This document shows positions 1 to 9,223 of a DNA stretch of 54,088 bases, piece after piece. The DNA is from Zipacnadum sp036504235 (lineage in GTDB: Bacteria; Armatimonadota; Zipacnadia; Zipacnadales; Zipacnadaceae). Under the pieces are notes generated by a model. The model had not been told where the DNA came from. It worked only from the letters and a program-made list of their open reading frames with translations, and made no database searches. The stretch spans positions 1 through 54,088 of the forward strand of contig DASXVN010000062.1 of the NCBI GenBank assembly GCA_036504235.1. Direction: 5' to 3'. The first letter of the stretch is position 1. The number at the start of each line of letters is the position of its first letter. The position numbers and the translations under genes were made by a program.

Positions 1-338
1 TCCCCCGCGTTGCGGGAGAGAGAAAACGGCTCTTCCCGAGGTCGTTCGCCGTCGCCGTTCTCCCCCTCTCCCAAGCCGAAGGCGCGGGAGAGGGGGCCGG
101 GGGGTGAGGTTAGACTGATCTCCCGCCTCCGCCCCTAGCCCCAACCGCTGCCGTTGCCTCTGCCGTTCCCCCCTCTCCCCAGTCCGCGCCGCACTTGTAC
201 TCAAGTGCCCGGAGAGGGGCCGGGGGTGAGGAAGCCGTTGCCGTTGCCTTTGCCGTTGCCGTTCTCCCCTCTCCTGCCAGGAGAGGGGGCCGGGGGGTGA
301 GGCGCCGTTTCCCCCCGCCTTTTTCCCCTGCCCCACCT
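1..338. repeat. Palindromic repeat mosaic upstream of hisG
   Basis: This non-coding stretch is built from at least three degenerate copies of one GC-rich palindrome family (about 63-107, 173-231 and 264-300). Each has the form CCCCTCTCC, a variable loop, GGAGAGGGG, then CCGGGGGGTGAGG. The third copy contains perfect 11-base arms (266-276 and 278-288). The copies are joined by runs of TGCCGT, the reverse of the GGCAAC-type linker seen elsewhere in the window. No convincing gene is present. Copies at 25.9, 40.1, 42.2 and 51.5 kb lie in the opposite orientation. Confidence 0.8.
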
Positions 339-339
339 G

Positions 340-348
340 TGCTATAAT
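340..348 (+). promoter_or_regulatory. Extended -10 promoter of the hisG operon
   Basis: A perfect TATAAT at 343-348 is preceded by TGC at 340-342, an extended -10 motif. It lies 34 bases before the hisG start, and the intervening leader carries an AAAGGAG ribosome-binding site. No good -35 is visible because the upstream DNA is repeat. The same TGTGCTATA core recurs before the isomerase gene at 51871. Confidence 0.6.
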
Positions 349-382
349 GCCCCAATTGTTGCCGCCAAAGGAGTGACGCCCC

Positions 383-1267
383 GTGTCCCAGAATCAGCTC
401 AAGATCGGTCTGCCCAAGGGCAGCCTGCAAGACGCCACCCTGGCCATGTTCGCCAAGGCCGGGTACAAAATATCCGTTGATGAGCGCCAGTATCGCCCGC
501 ATTTCGACGATGACGAGATCGCCGGCGTGCTGCTGCGCGCCCAGGAAATGCCCCTGTACGTGGCGCATGAGGAGCTGGACTGCGGCCTCACCGGCTGGGA
601 CTGGATCCTCGAGCGCGGCCTGGAGAACGAGGTCGTGGAAGTCACCGACCTGGTCTACGCCAAGCGCGGGATGCGCCCGTACCAGTGGGTACTGGCGGTG
701 CATGAGAGTTCCGACATCCACGGCCCGCAGGACCTGCAGGGCAAGCGAGTCGCCACCGAGCTAGTCGAGGCCACCCGCAAGTACCTCGCCCAGCACGGCG
801 TGACCGCGGAGGTCGAGTTCTCCTGGGGCGCCACCGAGGCCAAGTGCCCCACACTCGTGGACGCCATCGTCGAGGGCACCGAGACCGGCAGCACCCTGCG
901 CGCCAATAACCTGCGCATCGTGGACACCCTGTTCTACTCCACCACCAAGCTGATCGCCAATAAGGCCGCCTGGGCGGACCCCTGGAAGCGCGCGAAGATG
1001 GAGTCCATCTCGCTCATGCTCAACGCCGTCCTGACCGCCGAGACCAAGGTGGGCCTGAAGATGAACGTCGCCCCCGCCGACCTCCCGGCCGTCCTGGCCG
1101 CCCTCCCGGCGCTCAAGAACCCGACCGTCTCCCCCCTGGCCAGCAACGACTGGGTAGCCGTAGAGACCATCGTGGACACGGGCGAGGTAGCCCGCCTCAT
1201 CCCGGCCCTCAAAGCCGCCGGCGCTCAGGGGATCATCGAATACCCGCTGAATAAGGTCATACTCTAG
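383..1267 (+). CDS. hisG: ATP phosphoribosyltransferase (long form)
   Basis: This enzyme catalyses the first step of histidine biosynthesis, joining ATP and PRPP to give phosphoribosyl-ATP in the cytoplasm. The 294-residue protein opens with the family motif LPKGSLQDATLAMF and carries the PRPP-binding signature ETGSTLRANNLRIVDT (about residues 167-182). Its length fits the long HisG class, with a C-terminal regulatory ACT-like domain that gives histidine feedback and does not need HisZ. The GTG start is chosen because AAAGGAG lies 8 bases upstream. It heads a + strand run with the SDR and UroD-like genes (gaps of 11 and 13 bases). No other his genes are in the window, so this operon mixes functions. 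Confidence 0.95.
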   Translation: MSQNQLKIGLPKGSLQDATLAMFAKAGYKISVDERQYRPHFDDDEIAGVLLRAQEMPLYVAHEELDCGLTGWDWILERGLENEVVEVTDLVYAKRGMRPYQWVLAVHESSDIHGPQDLQGKRVATELVEATRKYLAQHGVTAEVEFSWGATEAKCPTLVDAIVEGTETGSTLRANNLRIVDTLFYSTTKLIANKAAWADPWKRAKMESISLMLNAVLTAETKVGLKMNVAPADLPAVLAALPALKNPTVSPLASNDWVAVETIVDTGEVARLIPALKAAGAQGIIEYPLNKVIL

Positions 1268-1278
1268 GGGAGAAGCCC

Positions 1279-2043
1279 ATGCTCTGTCTCGATCTGACAG
1301 GAAAAGTAGCCGTAGTCACCGGCGCCGCCGGGCAACTCGGGCGCGTCATGGCCCGGACGCTGGCCGACTGCGGCGCGAGCGTCGCCGTGCACTACCTGCG
1401 CAACGCCGCGAAGGCGGCCGAGGTGGTGGCCGATATCGAGGCCGCCGGCGGCCGGGCGCTGGCCGTGCAGGCCGACGTGACCGACGGGGATTCCGTCCTG
1501 GCCCTCCGCGAGACCGTCACCGCCGGTCTGGGCGTCCCCAGTATCATCGTCAACAACGCCGTGGCCCAGTACGACTGGACCACCGTGCTGGAACAGGACC
1601 CCGCCGACTATGAGAGCCAATTCCGCACCTGCGTAATGCAGAACGTCCACATGGCCAAAGCGTTCGTGCCCGCCATGATCGAGCAGGGCTGGGGCCGCGT
1701 CATCGGCATCAACACCGAGTGCGCCATGCGCATGTGGCCCACCGAATCCGCCTACGTGGCGGGCAAGCGCGGTATGGACGGGGTGCTCAAGGTGCTGGCC
1801 AAGGAAGTCGGCGAGCACCAGATCACCGTCAACCAGGTCGCCCCCGGCTGGACCATCAGCGACGAGTCCCGGGCTGTCGGCGGCGAAAAGCAGCCCCACT
1901 ACGACCAGCACGTCCCCCTCCGCCGCCGCGGCACCGACCAGGAGATCGCCAACGTCGTCGCCTTCCTGGCCTCCGATTTGGCCAGTTTCATCACCGGCGC
2001 CTATATCCCCGTCTGCGGCGGCAACGTCATGCCCGCCATCTAG
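1279..2043 (+). CDS. SDR family NAD(P)-dependent oxidoreductase
   Basis: A 254-residue classical short-chain dehydrogenase/reductase. The N-terminal nucleotide-binding motif TGAAGQLG (TGxxxGxG), the NNA motif and the catalytic YVAGK (YxxxK) are all visible. The catalytic serine, normally 13 residues before the tyrosine, aligns with threonine here (INTECAM...), a conservative change. The substrate cannot be read from sequence; the family reduces or oxidises sugars, polyols, 3-oxoacyl chains and steroids. GGGGAG precedes the ATG by 6 bases. Tight spacing with hisG and the UroD-like gene suggests one transcript. Confidence 0.88.
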   Translation: MLCLDLTGKVAVVTGAAGQLGRVMARTLADCGASVAVHYLRNAAKAAEVVADIEAAGGRALAVQADVTDGDSVLALRETVTAGLGVPSIIVNNAVAQYDWTTVLEQDPADYESQFRTCVMQNVHMAKAFVPAMIEQGWGRVIGINTECAMRMWPTESAYVAGKRGMDGVLKVLAKEVGEHQITVNQVAPGWTISDESRAVGGEKQPHYDQHVPLRRRGTDQEIANVVAFLASDLASFITGAYIPVCGGNVMPAI

Positions 2044-2056
2044 AGGAGCTGCCCTC

Positions 2057-3118
2057 GTGACCTCCAAAGAACGAGTTCTGGCCGCCTGCCGGCATGAGGA
2101 AACCGACCGGGTGCCGATCCAGACCTACCTCACCGGCGAGGTGCATGAGATGCTGCAGGCGCACTTCCCCGGCCGCGATATCCTGGAGTGCTTGGGCGTA
2201 GACCTGCGCGGAGTAGGCGCGCCCTTCACCGGCGAGCGCCGGCCGGGGCCCGGTCTGCCCGGCCTGGCCGAAACCTACGATGAGTGGGGCACCGGCTACT
2301 GCCAGCAGGAGAACGCCAGCGGCGGCTCCTACTCGGAGGCCCGCGAGCTGTCCCTGGCCCAGATCAAGACCCTCGACGACGTGGAGAATTTCCCCTGGCC
2401 CTCCCCCGACGATTACGACTACTCCGTCCTGCCGGCGGCTTGCGCGGCCGTGGCGGACTACGCGGTCTGCGCCGGCAGCGCCGGCGTTCCGGATATCCTC
2501 AACGGGGTCTCGCGCGGTCGGGGGATGGAGCAAGTGATGGTGGACATCGCCACCAGCGATCCGGTGGGGATGGCGATCATTGACCGCCGCGTGGAGCACT
2601 ACTACGAGGTCTGCCGCCGGACTCTGCAGGCCGCCGGCGGGCGCGTGGATATCCTCTGCCTCGGCGAGGACTGCGGCAACCAGAACGGGCGGATGTTCTC
2701 CCCGGCCTGCTTTGACCGCTTCTTCGTGCCGCGCCTCCAGCGCTTCATTGACCTGGCCCACGAGTTCGGGGCGCTGGCGATGCTGCACTCCTGCGGCGAC
2801 ACCCACGAGATCATGCCCACCTTCGTCGCGATGGGCCTGGACATTCTCGACGCCATGCAGCCCGAGCCGCTCGGCATGGTCCCCGCCGAGATCAAGCGGC
2901 TCTACGGCGACCGGCTGACCTTCTGCGGCCTGATCAGCACCCAGCAGACCCTCCCCCACGGCACCCCCGAGGACGTGCGCCGCGAGGTGCGCGACCGGCT
3001 GGAGGTCATGGGCCGGGGCGGCGGCTACATCCTCTCCCCCGCCCACTGCCTCCAGCCGGACACGCCGCTAGCGAACGTCCTGGCCCTCTACTCCGAGGGC
3101 CTCGGCGTCGAGCTGTAG
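2057..3118 (+). CDS. UroD-superfamily methyltransferase-like protein
   Basis: A 353-residue protein of the uroporphyrinogen decarboxylase fold. It lacks the N-terminal RQAGRY arginine motif expected of true UroD. It has the HSCG segment (LHSCGDTHE, about residue 250) and a later cysteine (AHCLQP, about residue 334), the arrangement that binds zinc in MtaA/CmuA-type methylcobalamin:thiol methyltransferases. I therefore infer a zinc- and corrinoid-linked methyl transfer role rather than heme synthesis. No corrinoid protein or substrate methyltransferase is adjacent, so the partner is unknown. The GTG start has GAGGAG 8 bases upstream. It ends the operon and converges on the subtilase gene 23 bases away. 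Confidence 0.8.
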   Translation: MTSKERVLAACRHEETDRVPIQTYLTGEVHEMLQAHFPGRDILECLGVDLRGVGAPFTGERRPGPGLPGLAETYDEWGTGYCQQENASGGSYSEARELSLAQIKTLDDVENFPWPSPDDYDYSVLPAACAAVADYAVCAGSAGVPDILNGVSRGRGMEQVMVDIATSDPVGMAIIDRRVEHYYEVCRRTLQAAGGRVDILCLGEDCGNQNGRMFSPACFDRFFVPRLQRFIDLAHEFGALAMLHSCGDTHEIMPTFVAMGLDILDAMQPEPLGMVPAEIKRLYGDRLTFCGLISTQQTLPHGTPEDVRREVRDRLEVMGRGGGYILSPAHCLQPDTPLANVLALYSEGLGVEL

Positions 3119-3141
3119 GCGGCTGACCGCCCCCCTCGCCG

Positions 3142-6100
3142 TTAGGGACTGACCGTCGGCCCTGACTTCGGGTTGGCCGGGTAGTTGGTGGTCAGCAGCC
3201 CGTCGCTGGCGTAGAACTTGTAGCGATAGGTAGCCGCCGTGTTGAGCGTGACGGTGGTCCCGTAGACCACTCCCCCGATGAAGTCCGTCCCCGCGAACTT
3301 GCGCAGCGTGAAGGGGCTATTGGCTATCTCCGCCCCGGTACTGGCCAGCCAGATGCGCACCCGCACGTACTGGGCCGGGTCGCCATTCGCATCGGAGTAT
3401 TTGATCTGGAACTTGTACGAGTTGCCCACCGAACCCACGGTGGGAGACACGCCCGCGCTGAGGAAGCCCGGCGTGCCGGCCCAGGTCAGCACCGGCGCGG
3501 TATCCACGATCGGCCCGCTCCAGGTGCGCGTCGGCGAGGGCAGCGTGCCCGTGCCGATGCCGTCGCTGGCCACGAAGCGGTAGCGATACGACCCCCGCGC
3601 GATCAGGGCCACGCTCTTGGTGAAGATCACCCCGCCCGTCCAGTCCGTGCCACCGGTGGCGTTGTCCATCAGGAAGGGACTGCCGGCCACCTCGCCGCTG
3701 GGCCCCCAAATGCGGACCTTAACGTAGCTCGCCGGATCCCCCTCCACGTCGGAGTACAGCACCCGGAAGACGAAGCTCGCCCCCGGGGTGCCGCGCGTCG
3801 GGGCCACGCCGCTCGCGGTGTAGCCCACCTCCCCGGTCAGGCTCAGATCCGGCGGCTGGCTCACCAGCGGCCCCGACTTGGAGCCCGCGGCTGGCAGCGC
3901 GGTCGTGCCCACGCCATTGACGGCCTCGAAGTAATACGAGTACGCGCCGCTCTCGGCCAGCGCGACCGACTTGCTGAACACCACGCCGGTCGTCCAGGTC
4001 GCCCCGGCTCCGGTCATCAGGAAGGGACTCCCCGCAACCTCGCCCAGCGGCCCGGTGAGGTGCAGCAGGACCGAGTTGGGAGCCGTGCCGTCCGGCTGCT
4101 GGAGCCGCACCTTGAAGGTGAAGCTCGCGCCCGACGGGCCGCGGTCCGGCTGGACGCCGTCGCTGGTGTAGCCGGACGCGCCGGTCCAACTCAGGATCGG
4201 CGGGCCGGGGGTTATCCAGGTAGCCGTATTCCCGGGGCCGGCAATCGGGTTACCCACCAGGTCCTGCACGCCCGTGACCGTGAGCGTGTAGCTGGTGTTG
4301 GCGGCCTGTGCGGCCAGGGTCAGACGCACCACGGTGCCGGCCCCGTTCAGCACCGCCGCGCTCACCGTAGTGGTCGGCGCCAGACTGTAGTTGCCCACCG
4401 TCTGCGCGGTAGTGGTGTCCACTTTCTGGTTGAAGGTCACGTCCACATGCGTGGCGTCCACCCAGGCTGCCCCGGTAACCGTCACCGGCAGCGCCGTCGA
4501 GCCGACCTGGAAGGTCACCCGCGGCGTATCCACGCCGGCCTCCACCGTTACGGTGTTGATCGTCTGGTTCTCGCCAAAGATCGAGGCGGTCACGTTGTAG
4601 GTGCCCGCGGTGAGGCCGCCGAGCCGGTAGGTCCCATCGTTGACGTTGGTGGTAGCGGTGATCTGGCTGCCGCCGCCGCTGGGTACGGCCCGCACCGAGG
4701 CGTTGCCGGCGACGGTGCCCCGGTAGTAGACCTGTCCGGTGATCGCGCCCACCAGGGCGCCCCGGTTGTCGGCCCCCAGCATGGTCTGATAGGCGTTAAT
4801 GCGGCCCCAGCCATACTGCGAATTCCAGCCGCCGGTCTGCGCCGTGTTGTCGCAGCCCCGCAGAATCGCCCGCCACATCTGCATGACGCCGCCCGGCGTC
4901 GCCTGGGTGATCCCCTGGGACCCGGCGTAGAGCGCGGCCAGCCCCGCTACGAAGGGGCAGGCCACCGAGGTGCCGACCTGGTACTGATACTGCGGCGGCG
5001 TGCCCGTGCCCTCAAAGGGCGGCCACCCGCCGATCTGCACCGGCACCGAGTCGGTCGGCTCGGCGCACCAGATGCCCCAGAAACCCAGCGGCACGTAGGA
5101 AACATCCCCGCCGGGAGCCGACACGACCACATAGTTGCCGCTGTTGGAGTACGAGGCGGGCATGTCTATGAGGCCAAACACCGGGTCGAAGTAGATCGCG
5201 GTGGCGGCCACGGCCATGACTCCCGCGCAGGCCGCCGGGTACAGCCGCAGCGTGGGGCTGCCGTCATTGCCCGCGGCGGCGCAGATCAGGGTGCCATGCT
5301 CCCAGGCGTAGTCCACCGCGTCCTGCTCCGCCTGCGAGTAGGAATAGTCGCCGGCGCTGATGTTGATGACCACCGCGCCGTGGTCCACGGCCCACATAAT
5401 CCCGGCCACGATGTCCGCCTCGGTACCGTTGCCCGTGGCGTCCATGGCCTTGATCGGCATGATCTGCGCGTTGTAGCCCAGCCCGGCGACGCCGTCGGGA
5501 GTAGGCGCGCTGGGGGTGACATTGGCGCTTTGCGGGGTGCCCCCGTTATTGGTGGCCGCCGCGGCCACACTAGCCACCGCCGTGCCGTGCCCGTAGTCGT
5601 CCTGGAAAGCCGAGGGGTCCGCGTACGCGGCCAGCACGTTGATGCCCTCGGCGAGATCCACCTGACCGCCGAGCAGCGCGCTTTGGCTGGTGCCGCCCGC
5701 GTTGATGAAGTCCGGCTGCGGCACGCCATCCGGCCCGCCGATGTCCAGACCGGTGTCAATCACCGCCAGCTTCACGGCGTTGGCCGGCTTGGTCGCGGAG
5801 GTGTAGTAAGTATTCGGCCACACCCCCCAAGCCTCCGCGGCCTGAATGATATGCAGCCCCCACTGGAACGGGATGGCGCTAGCGGGGTCGAAATCGGGGT
5901 CAAAGGGGGCAACCGTCTTGTCGAGGTTGCTGTAGGCGGGGTCATTGGGCGCGGCGAGCAGCACCCGGCGGGTGTAGTTCGGCTCGCAGTAGCGAACCCC
6001 GGGCAGCTTGCGGAGCTGCGCGCACAGGGCGGGAATATCGGTAGCCGCGCTGGTGCGCATCAACTGCGCCCCGACCTGCGGCAGGTGCTTGATCGTGAGC

Positions 6101-6291
6101 GCTCCACCCAGGGTCTGCACGGACTGCACCGTGACCCCCGTGGCGCTATGGTCAAACCCGACCACAAACTGCCCCGGCACGTAGGCCCGAGCAGGGACCC
6201 GCGGCAAGCTGCGGGCAAAAAGCGACGTAGAGAGCAACACCAGTGTCAAAATAATGCCAATACGGAGACAGTAGCGAATCATGGGCTTCAT
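3142..6291 (-). CDS. Secreted S8 family serine peptidase (subtilase)
   Basis: A 1049-residue exported protease. The order is signal peptide (about 5-27), an I9/fervidolysin-like propeptide region (about 38-110) and a subtilase catalytic domain with Asp in AVIDTG (about 179), His in YGHGTAVAS (about 235), oxyanion Asn in AAGNDG (about 342) and Ser in GTSVACP (about 442). Then come a carboxypeptidase-regulatory-like domain (about 515-600), an SbsA/Ig-like domain (about 603-695) and three roughly 110-residue repeats starting with W/LTG...GY/F..xGVxP (about 700-1049). All catalytic residues are present. The tail probably mediates cell-surface or substrate binding. An adjacent in-frame GTG (6294) overlaps the AGGGG ribosome-binding site, so the ATG at 6291 is used. 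It is the last gene of the long - strand block. Confidence 0.93.
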   Translation of the reverse strand: MKPMIRYCLRIGIILTLVLLSTSLFARSLPRVPARAYVPGQFVVGFDHSATGVTVQSVQTLGGALTIKHLPQVGAQLMRTSAATDIPALCAQLRKLPGVRYCEPNYTRRVLLAAPNDPAYSNLDKTVAPFDPDFDPASAIPFQWGLHIIQAAEAWGVWPNTYYTSATKPANAVKLAVIDTGLDIGGPDGVPQPDFINAGGTSQSALLGGQVDLAEGINVLAAYADPSAFQDDYGHGTAVASVAAAATNNGGTPQSANVTPSAPTPDGVAGLGYNAQIMPIKAMDATGNGTEADIVAGIMWAVDHGAVVINISAGDYSYSQAEQDAVDYAWEHGTLICAAAGNDGSPTLRLYPAACAGVMAVAATAIYFDPVFGLIDMPASYSNSGNYVVVSAPGGDVSYVPLGFWGIWCAEPTDSVPVQIGGWPPFEGTGTPPQYQYQVGTSVACPFVAGLAALYAGSQGITQATPGGVMQMWRAILRGCDNTAQTGGWNSQYGWGRINAYQTMLGADNRGALVGAITGQVYYRGTVAGNASVRAVPSGGGSQITATTNVNDGTYRLGGLTAGTYNVTASIFGENQTINTVTVEAGVDTPRVTFQVGSTALPVTVTGAAWVDATHVDVTFNQKVDTTTAQTVGNYSLAPTTTVSAAVLNGAGTVVRLTLAAQAANTSYTLTVTGVQDLVGNPIAGPGNTATWITPGPPILSWTGASGYTSDGVQPDRGPSGASFTFKVRLQQPDGTAPNSVLLHLTGPLGEVAGSPFLMTGAGATWTTGVVFSKSVALAESGAYSYYFEAVNGVGTTALPAAGSKSGPLVSQPPDLSLTGEVGYTASGVAPTRGTPGASFVFRVLYSDVEGDPASYVKVRIWGPSGEVAGSPFLMDNATGGTDWTGGVIFTKSVALIARGSYRYRFVASDGIGTGTLPSPTRTWSGPIVDTAPVLTWAGTPGFLSAGVSPTVGSVGNSYKFQIKYSDANGDPAQYVRVRIWLASTGAEIANSPFTLRKFAGTDFIGGVVYGTTVTLNTAATYRYKFYASDGLLTTNYPANPKSGPTVSP

Positions 6292-6397
6292 CACTCCCCT
6301 GACAGCATTCCCCCCGTTGGTTTACCCCAGCCGACGGCAATGAAAACCCCGTCTTCTCCCTAGTTTCGCTGTCCGGCGCGATCAGTCCTGCCCCCGG

Positions 6398-7699
6398 TCA
6401 GAGAGTCCGCTCGTCCACCACCCGCGGAGCCGGCGCGCCCGCCCCCTGCAGCGAGCGGGGCTCCACCAGTTTGACGCTCAGATCCAGCCCCAGCGCGCGC
6501 CGCAGATGGTCGCGGACCTGCTCCTGGAGATGCTCCACCACCGGGAAAGACATGTCCGGCACCTGGCCGATCTCCACCAGCACTTCCAGGTCGTCGGCCT
6601 CCTCCCCGCGCCGGACCCGGAGCTGAAAGCCCTGCCCCAACTCGGCAAAAGACGCCAGCTCCTGCCCCACGTCCTCGGGTAGAATGCTGGCTCCCTGGAG
6701 AATGATCAGGTCGTCGGTGCGCCGCAGGACCCGGCTCAGGCGCGCCAGCGTCCGCCCGCAGGCGCAGGGGCTGCTGTCCAGGGAGGCCACATCGCCGGTG
6801 CGGTAGCGCAGCAGCGGAAACGCCTCTTTGGTCAGCGTGGTGAAGACCAGCTCGCCTTCCTCGCCCTCCGGCAGCGGCTCGCCGGTCGCGGGGTCCACGA
6901 CCTCCACCAGGAAATGGTCCTCCGCCAGATGCAGCCCGCAGCGGCACTCGCACTCCGCGGCCACCCCCGGCCCGCCGATCTCGGCCAGGCCATAGGAATC
7001 GTACGCGGTCAGCAGCAGGCTCTCCTCAATCTCCCGCCGGGTCTCCTCGCTCCAGGGCTCCGCGCCGAACAGCCCCACCCGCAGGCTCAGCGAGTGCGGG
7101 TCCAGCCCCTGCGCGACCAGTCGCCGCCCCATGTACAGCGCGTGGCTGGGGGTGCCCAGCAGCGCCGTCGTGCGGAAATCCTGCATGATCCTGAGCTGCC
7201 GGTCCAGATCGCCGGAGGACACGGGAATGACCGCCGCGCCAACCGCCTCCGCCCCGTAGTGGAAGCCAAAGCCCCCGGTGAACAACCCGTAGCCGAAGAA
7301 GATCTGCACGACGTCCTCGCGCCCGATCCCGCAGCCGGAGAGGTTCCGGGCCACCAGATCGGTCCAGTGCTTGAGGTCGTTGCGCGTGTAGCCGACCACC
7401 GTGGGATGCCCGGTCGTGCCCAGCGAGGACTGCAGGCGCACGATCTCCCGCAAGGGCAGCGCAAACATACCGTAGGGGTAGCTCTCGCGCAGGTCCTGAT
7501 GGGTGGTAAAGGGCAGCCGCTGCAGGTCCTCGCGCGACTGCAGGTCCTCCGGCTGCAACCCCGCCTCGTCCAGGACGCGGTGGTAGTAGGCGACATAGCG
7601 ATAGACGCGGTTGAGCGTGGACTGCAGGCGCTCCAGTTGCAGTTGGAGCAGCTCCTCGCGCGGCATGGTCTCAGCTTGCGGGTTCCAGATGGCGCACAT
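6398..7699 (-). CDS. paaK: Phenylacetate-CoA ligase family protein
   Basis: A 433-residue adenylate-forming ligase of the PaaK family, which activates phenylacetate or related aryl acids to CoA thioesters through an acyl-AMP. The AMP-binding motif SSLGTTGHPTVVGYT (about 91-105) and a YRTGD motif (about 300) are visible, with an AMP-binding C-terminal domain after it. Length matches the family. It lies 7 bases after livF. PaaK-type ligases are often co-encoded with Liv-type ABC importers in bacteria that use aromatic acids, so the transporter may import an aryl acid or an aromatic amino acid. No other phenylacetate pathway gene is present here. Confidence 0.9.
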   Translation of the reverse strand: MCAIWNPQAETMPREELLQLQLERLQSTLNRVYRYVAYYHRVLDEAGLQPEDLQSREDLQRLPFTTHQDLRESYPYGMFALPLREIVRLQSSLGTTGHPTVVGYTRNDLKHWTDLVARNLSGCGIGREDVVQIFFGYGLFTGGFGFHYGAEAVGAAVIPVSSGDLDRQLRIMQDFRTTALLGTPSHALYMGRRLVAQGLDPHSLSLRVGLFGAEPWSEETRREIEESLLLTAYDSYGLAEIGGPGVAAECECRCGLHLAEDHFLVEVVDPATGEPLPEGEEGELVFTTLTKEAFPLLRYRTGDVASLDSSPCACGRTLARLSRVLRRTDDLIILQGASILPEDVGQELASFAELGQGFQLRVRRGEEADDLEVLVEIGQVPDMSFPVVEHLQEQVRDHLRRALGLDLSVKLVEPRSLQGAGAPAPRVVDERTL

Positions 7700-7706
7700 C
7701 GCCTCT

Positions 7707-8456
7707 TCAGACCTCCTCGTAGTCCTTGCCCAGGTACGCGCGCTGCACGTCGCGGTTGCTCAGCAACTCCGCCGCCGGCCCCTCCAGGACGATCCGGCCC
7801 GTCTCCAGGACGTAGCCCCGGTCCGCCACTCTGAGGCTGGCCAGCACGTTCTGCTCGATCAGGAGAATCGTGGTGCCCTGCTGCCGCAACTCCGCTACCG
7901 TCTCCAGAATCTGGTGCGCCATCTTCGGCGCCAGCCCAATCGTCGGCTCGTCCAGCAGCAACAACCGGGGCCGCGACATCAGCGCCCGGCCCACCGCCAG
8001 CATCTGCTGCTCGCCGCCGGAGAGATTGGCCGCCGGCTGCCCACAGCGCTCCCGCAGTACCGGGAACATGGCGAAAACGCGCTCCAGGTCCTCCCGCACC
8101 GCCTGGTGCTCGCGCCGCCGCAGGCGCAGGTAGGCCCCCAGCCGCAGGTTGTCCTGCACCGACATCGCGCCAAAGACCTGCCGCCCCTCCGGGACCTGCG
8201 TGATCCCCAGGCGCACAATCCGGTCCGGACGCCTTCCGGCCAGGGGCTGGCCTTCCCAGAGCAGGTGCCCCGCCCGCACCGGCAGCAGCCCGGAAACGGC
8301 GTTGAGCAGCGTAGTCTTGCCCGCCCCGTTCGCGCCCACCAGGGCCACGATCTCCCCTTCGTTGACGTGCAGGGAGACGCCCTTGAGCGCCTCCAGGCTG
8401 TCATAAAACACACGCACGCTCTGCAAGCTCAGCAGGGAAGGCCGCCGGGGCGCCAT
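7707..8456 (-). CDS. livF: Branched-chain-type ABC transporter ATP-binding protein LivF
   Basis: A 249-residue ATPase of the hydrophobic amino acid transporter (HAAT) family. It has Walker A GANGAGKTTLLN, signature LSGGEQQML and Walker B LLLLDEPTIGLAP. LivF pairs with LivG to energise import through LivH/LivM. The next gene upstream, livG, ends at the first base of this gene's start region (8456), showing coupled translation. It ends 7 bases before paaK. Confidence 0.95.
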   Translation of the reverse strand: MAPRRPSLLSLQSVRVFYDSLEALKGVSLHVNEGEIVALVGANGAGKTTLLNAVSGLLPVRAGHLLWEGQPLAGRRPDRIVRLGITQVPEGRQVFGAMSVQDNLRLGAYLRLRRREHQAVREDLERVFAMFPVLRERCGQPAANLSGGEQQMLAVGRALMSRPRLLLLDEPTIGLAPKMAHQILETVAELRQQGTTILLIEQNVLASLRVADRGYVLETGRIVLEGPAAELLSNRDVQRAYLGKDYEEV

Positions 8457-9223
8457 CAGGCCTCCTCCCCCAGGTACGCCGCGATGACCCGCGGGTCCGC
8501 TTGCACCGCGCGCGGCGTGCCCTCGGCGATCTTCTGCCCGTAATCGAGCACCACCACGTGGTCGGAGACGTTCATCACCAGGCTCATGTCATGCTCAATC
8601 AGCAGAATCGTAAGCTGCTGTTCGCGCAGGACCAGCAGCAACCGCCCCAGCTCTGCGGTCTCGCGCGTGTGCAGCCCGGCAGCCGGCTCGTCCAGCAGGA
8701 GAATCTGCGGCTCCGAGGCCAGCGCCCGAGTCAGCTCCACCATCCGCTGCTGCCCCAGGGGCAATTCGCCGACCAGCTCCTCCGCCCGGTCGGCCAGGCC
8801 CACTTGCTCCAGGCGCTCCAAAGCGGTCTCCCGCAGGCGGCGCTCCTCCCGGCGGCTGCTCGGCAGCCACAGCAGGTCGCCCAGGAAGCTGCTCCGGCCC
8901 AGCAGGTGGCAGCCGACCAGCACGTTTTCCAGCACCGTCATCTCCCGCCAGGGCCGCAGATTCTGCGCCGTCCGGGCCAGACCCAACGCCGCGATGCGGT
9001 GCTGGGGCAGCCCGTCAATCCGCCGCTCGCCCAGCCGCACCTCGCCGGAGGTGGGAGCGATAACCCCCGTCACACAGTTGAACAAAGTCGTCTTGCCCGC
9101 GCCGTTGGGCCCAATCAGGGCGTTAATTTTGCCCGGTTGCACGGCAAAGGACACGTCCTCCAGCGCATGCAGCCCGCCGAAGTGCCGCCCCAGGCCGACC
9201 ACGCGCAACTCGGGAGCGCTCAT
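8456..9223 (-). CDS. livG: Branched-chain-type ABC transporter ATP-binding protein LivG
   Basis: A 255-residue HAAT-family ATPase with Walker A GPNGAGKTTLFN, the LivG-style signature LPLGQQRMVEL and Walker B ILLLDEPAAGLHT. The reading frame is open upstream to 9421, but the extra 66 residues are low-complexity Gly/Ala/Arg that only mirror livM in another frame. The start MSAPELRVVG at 9223 is therefore used. It overlaps the livM stop as ATGA (9220-9223), a classic translational-coupling junction. Confidence 0.95.
   Translation of the reverse strand: MSAPELRVVGLGRHFGGLHALEDVSFAVQPGKINALIGPNGAGKTTLFNCVTGVIAPTSGEVRLGERRIDGLPQHRIAALGLARTAQNLRPWREMTVLENVLVGCHLLGRSSFLGDLLWLPSSRREERRLRETALERLEQVGLADRAEELVGELPLGQQRMVELTRALASEPQILLLDEPAAGLHTRETAELGRLLLVLREQQLTILLIEHDMSLVMNVSDHVVVLDYGQKIAEGTPRAVQADPRVIAAYLGEEA

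Noticed and set aside
4060..6363. Long open frame on the + strand across the subtilase gene
   Set aside because: The opposite strand carries a clear signal peptide and full catalytic triad. The + strand frame is Arg/Gly/His-rich without recognisable motifs.
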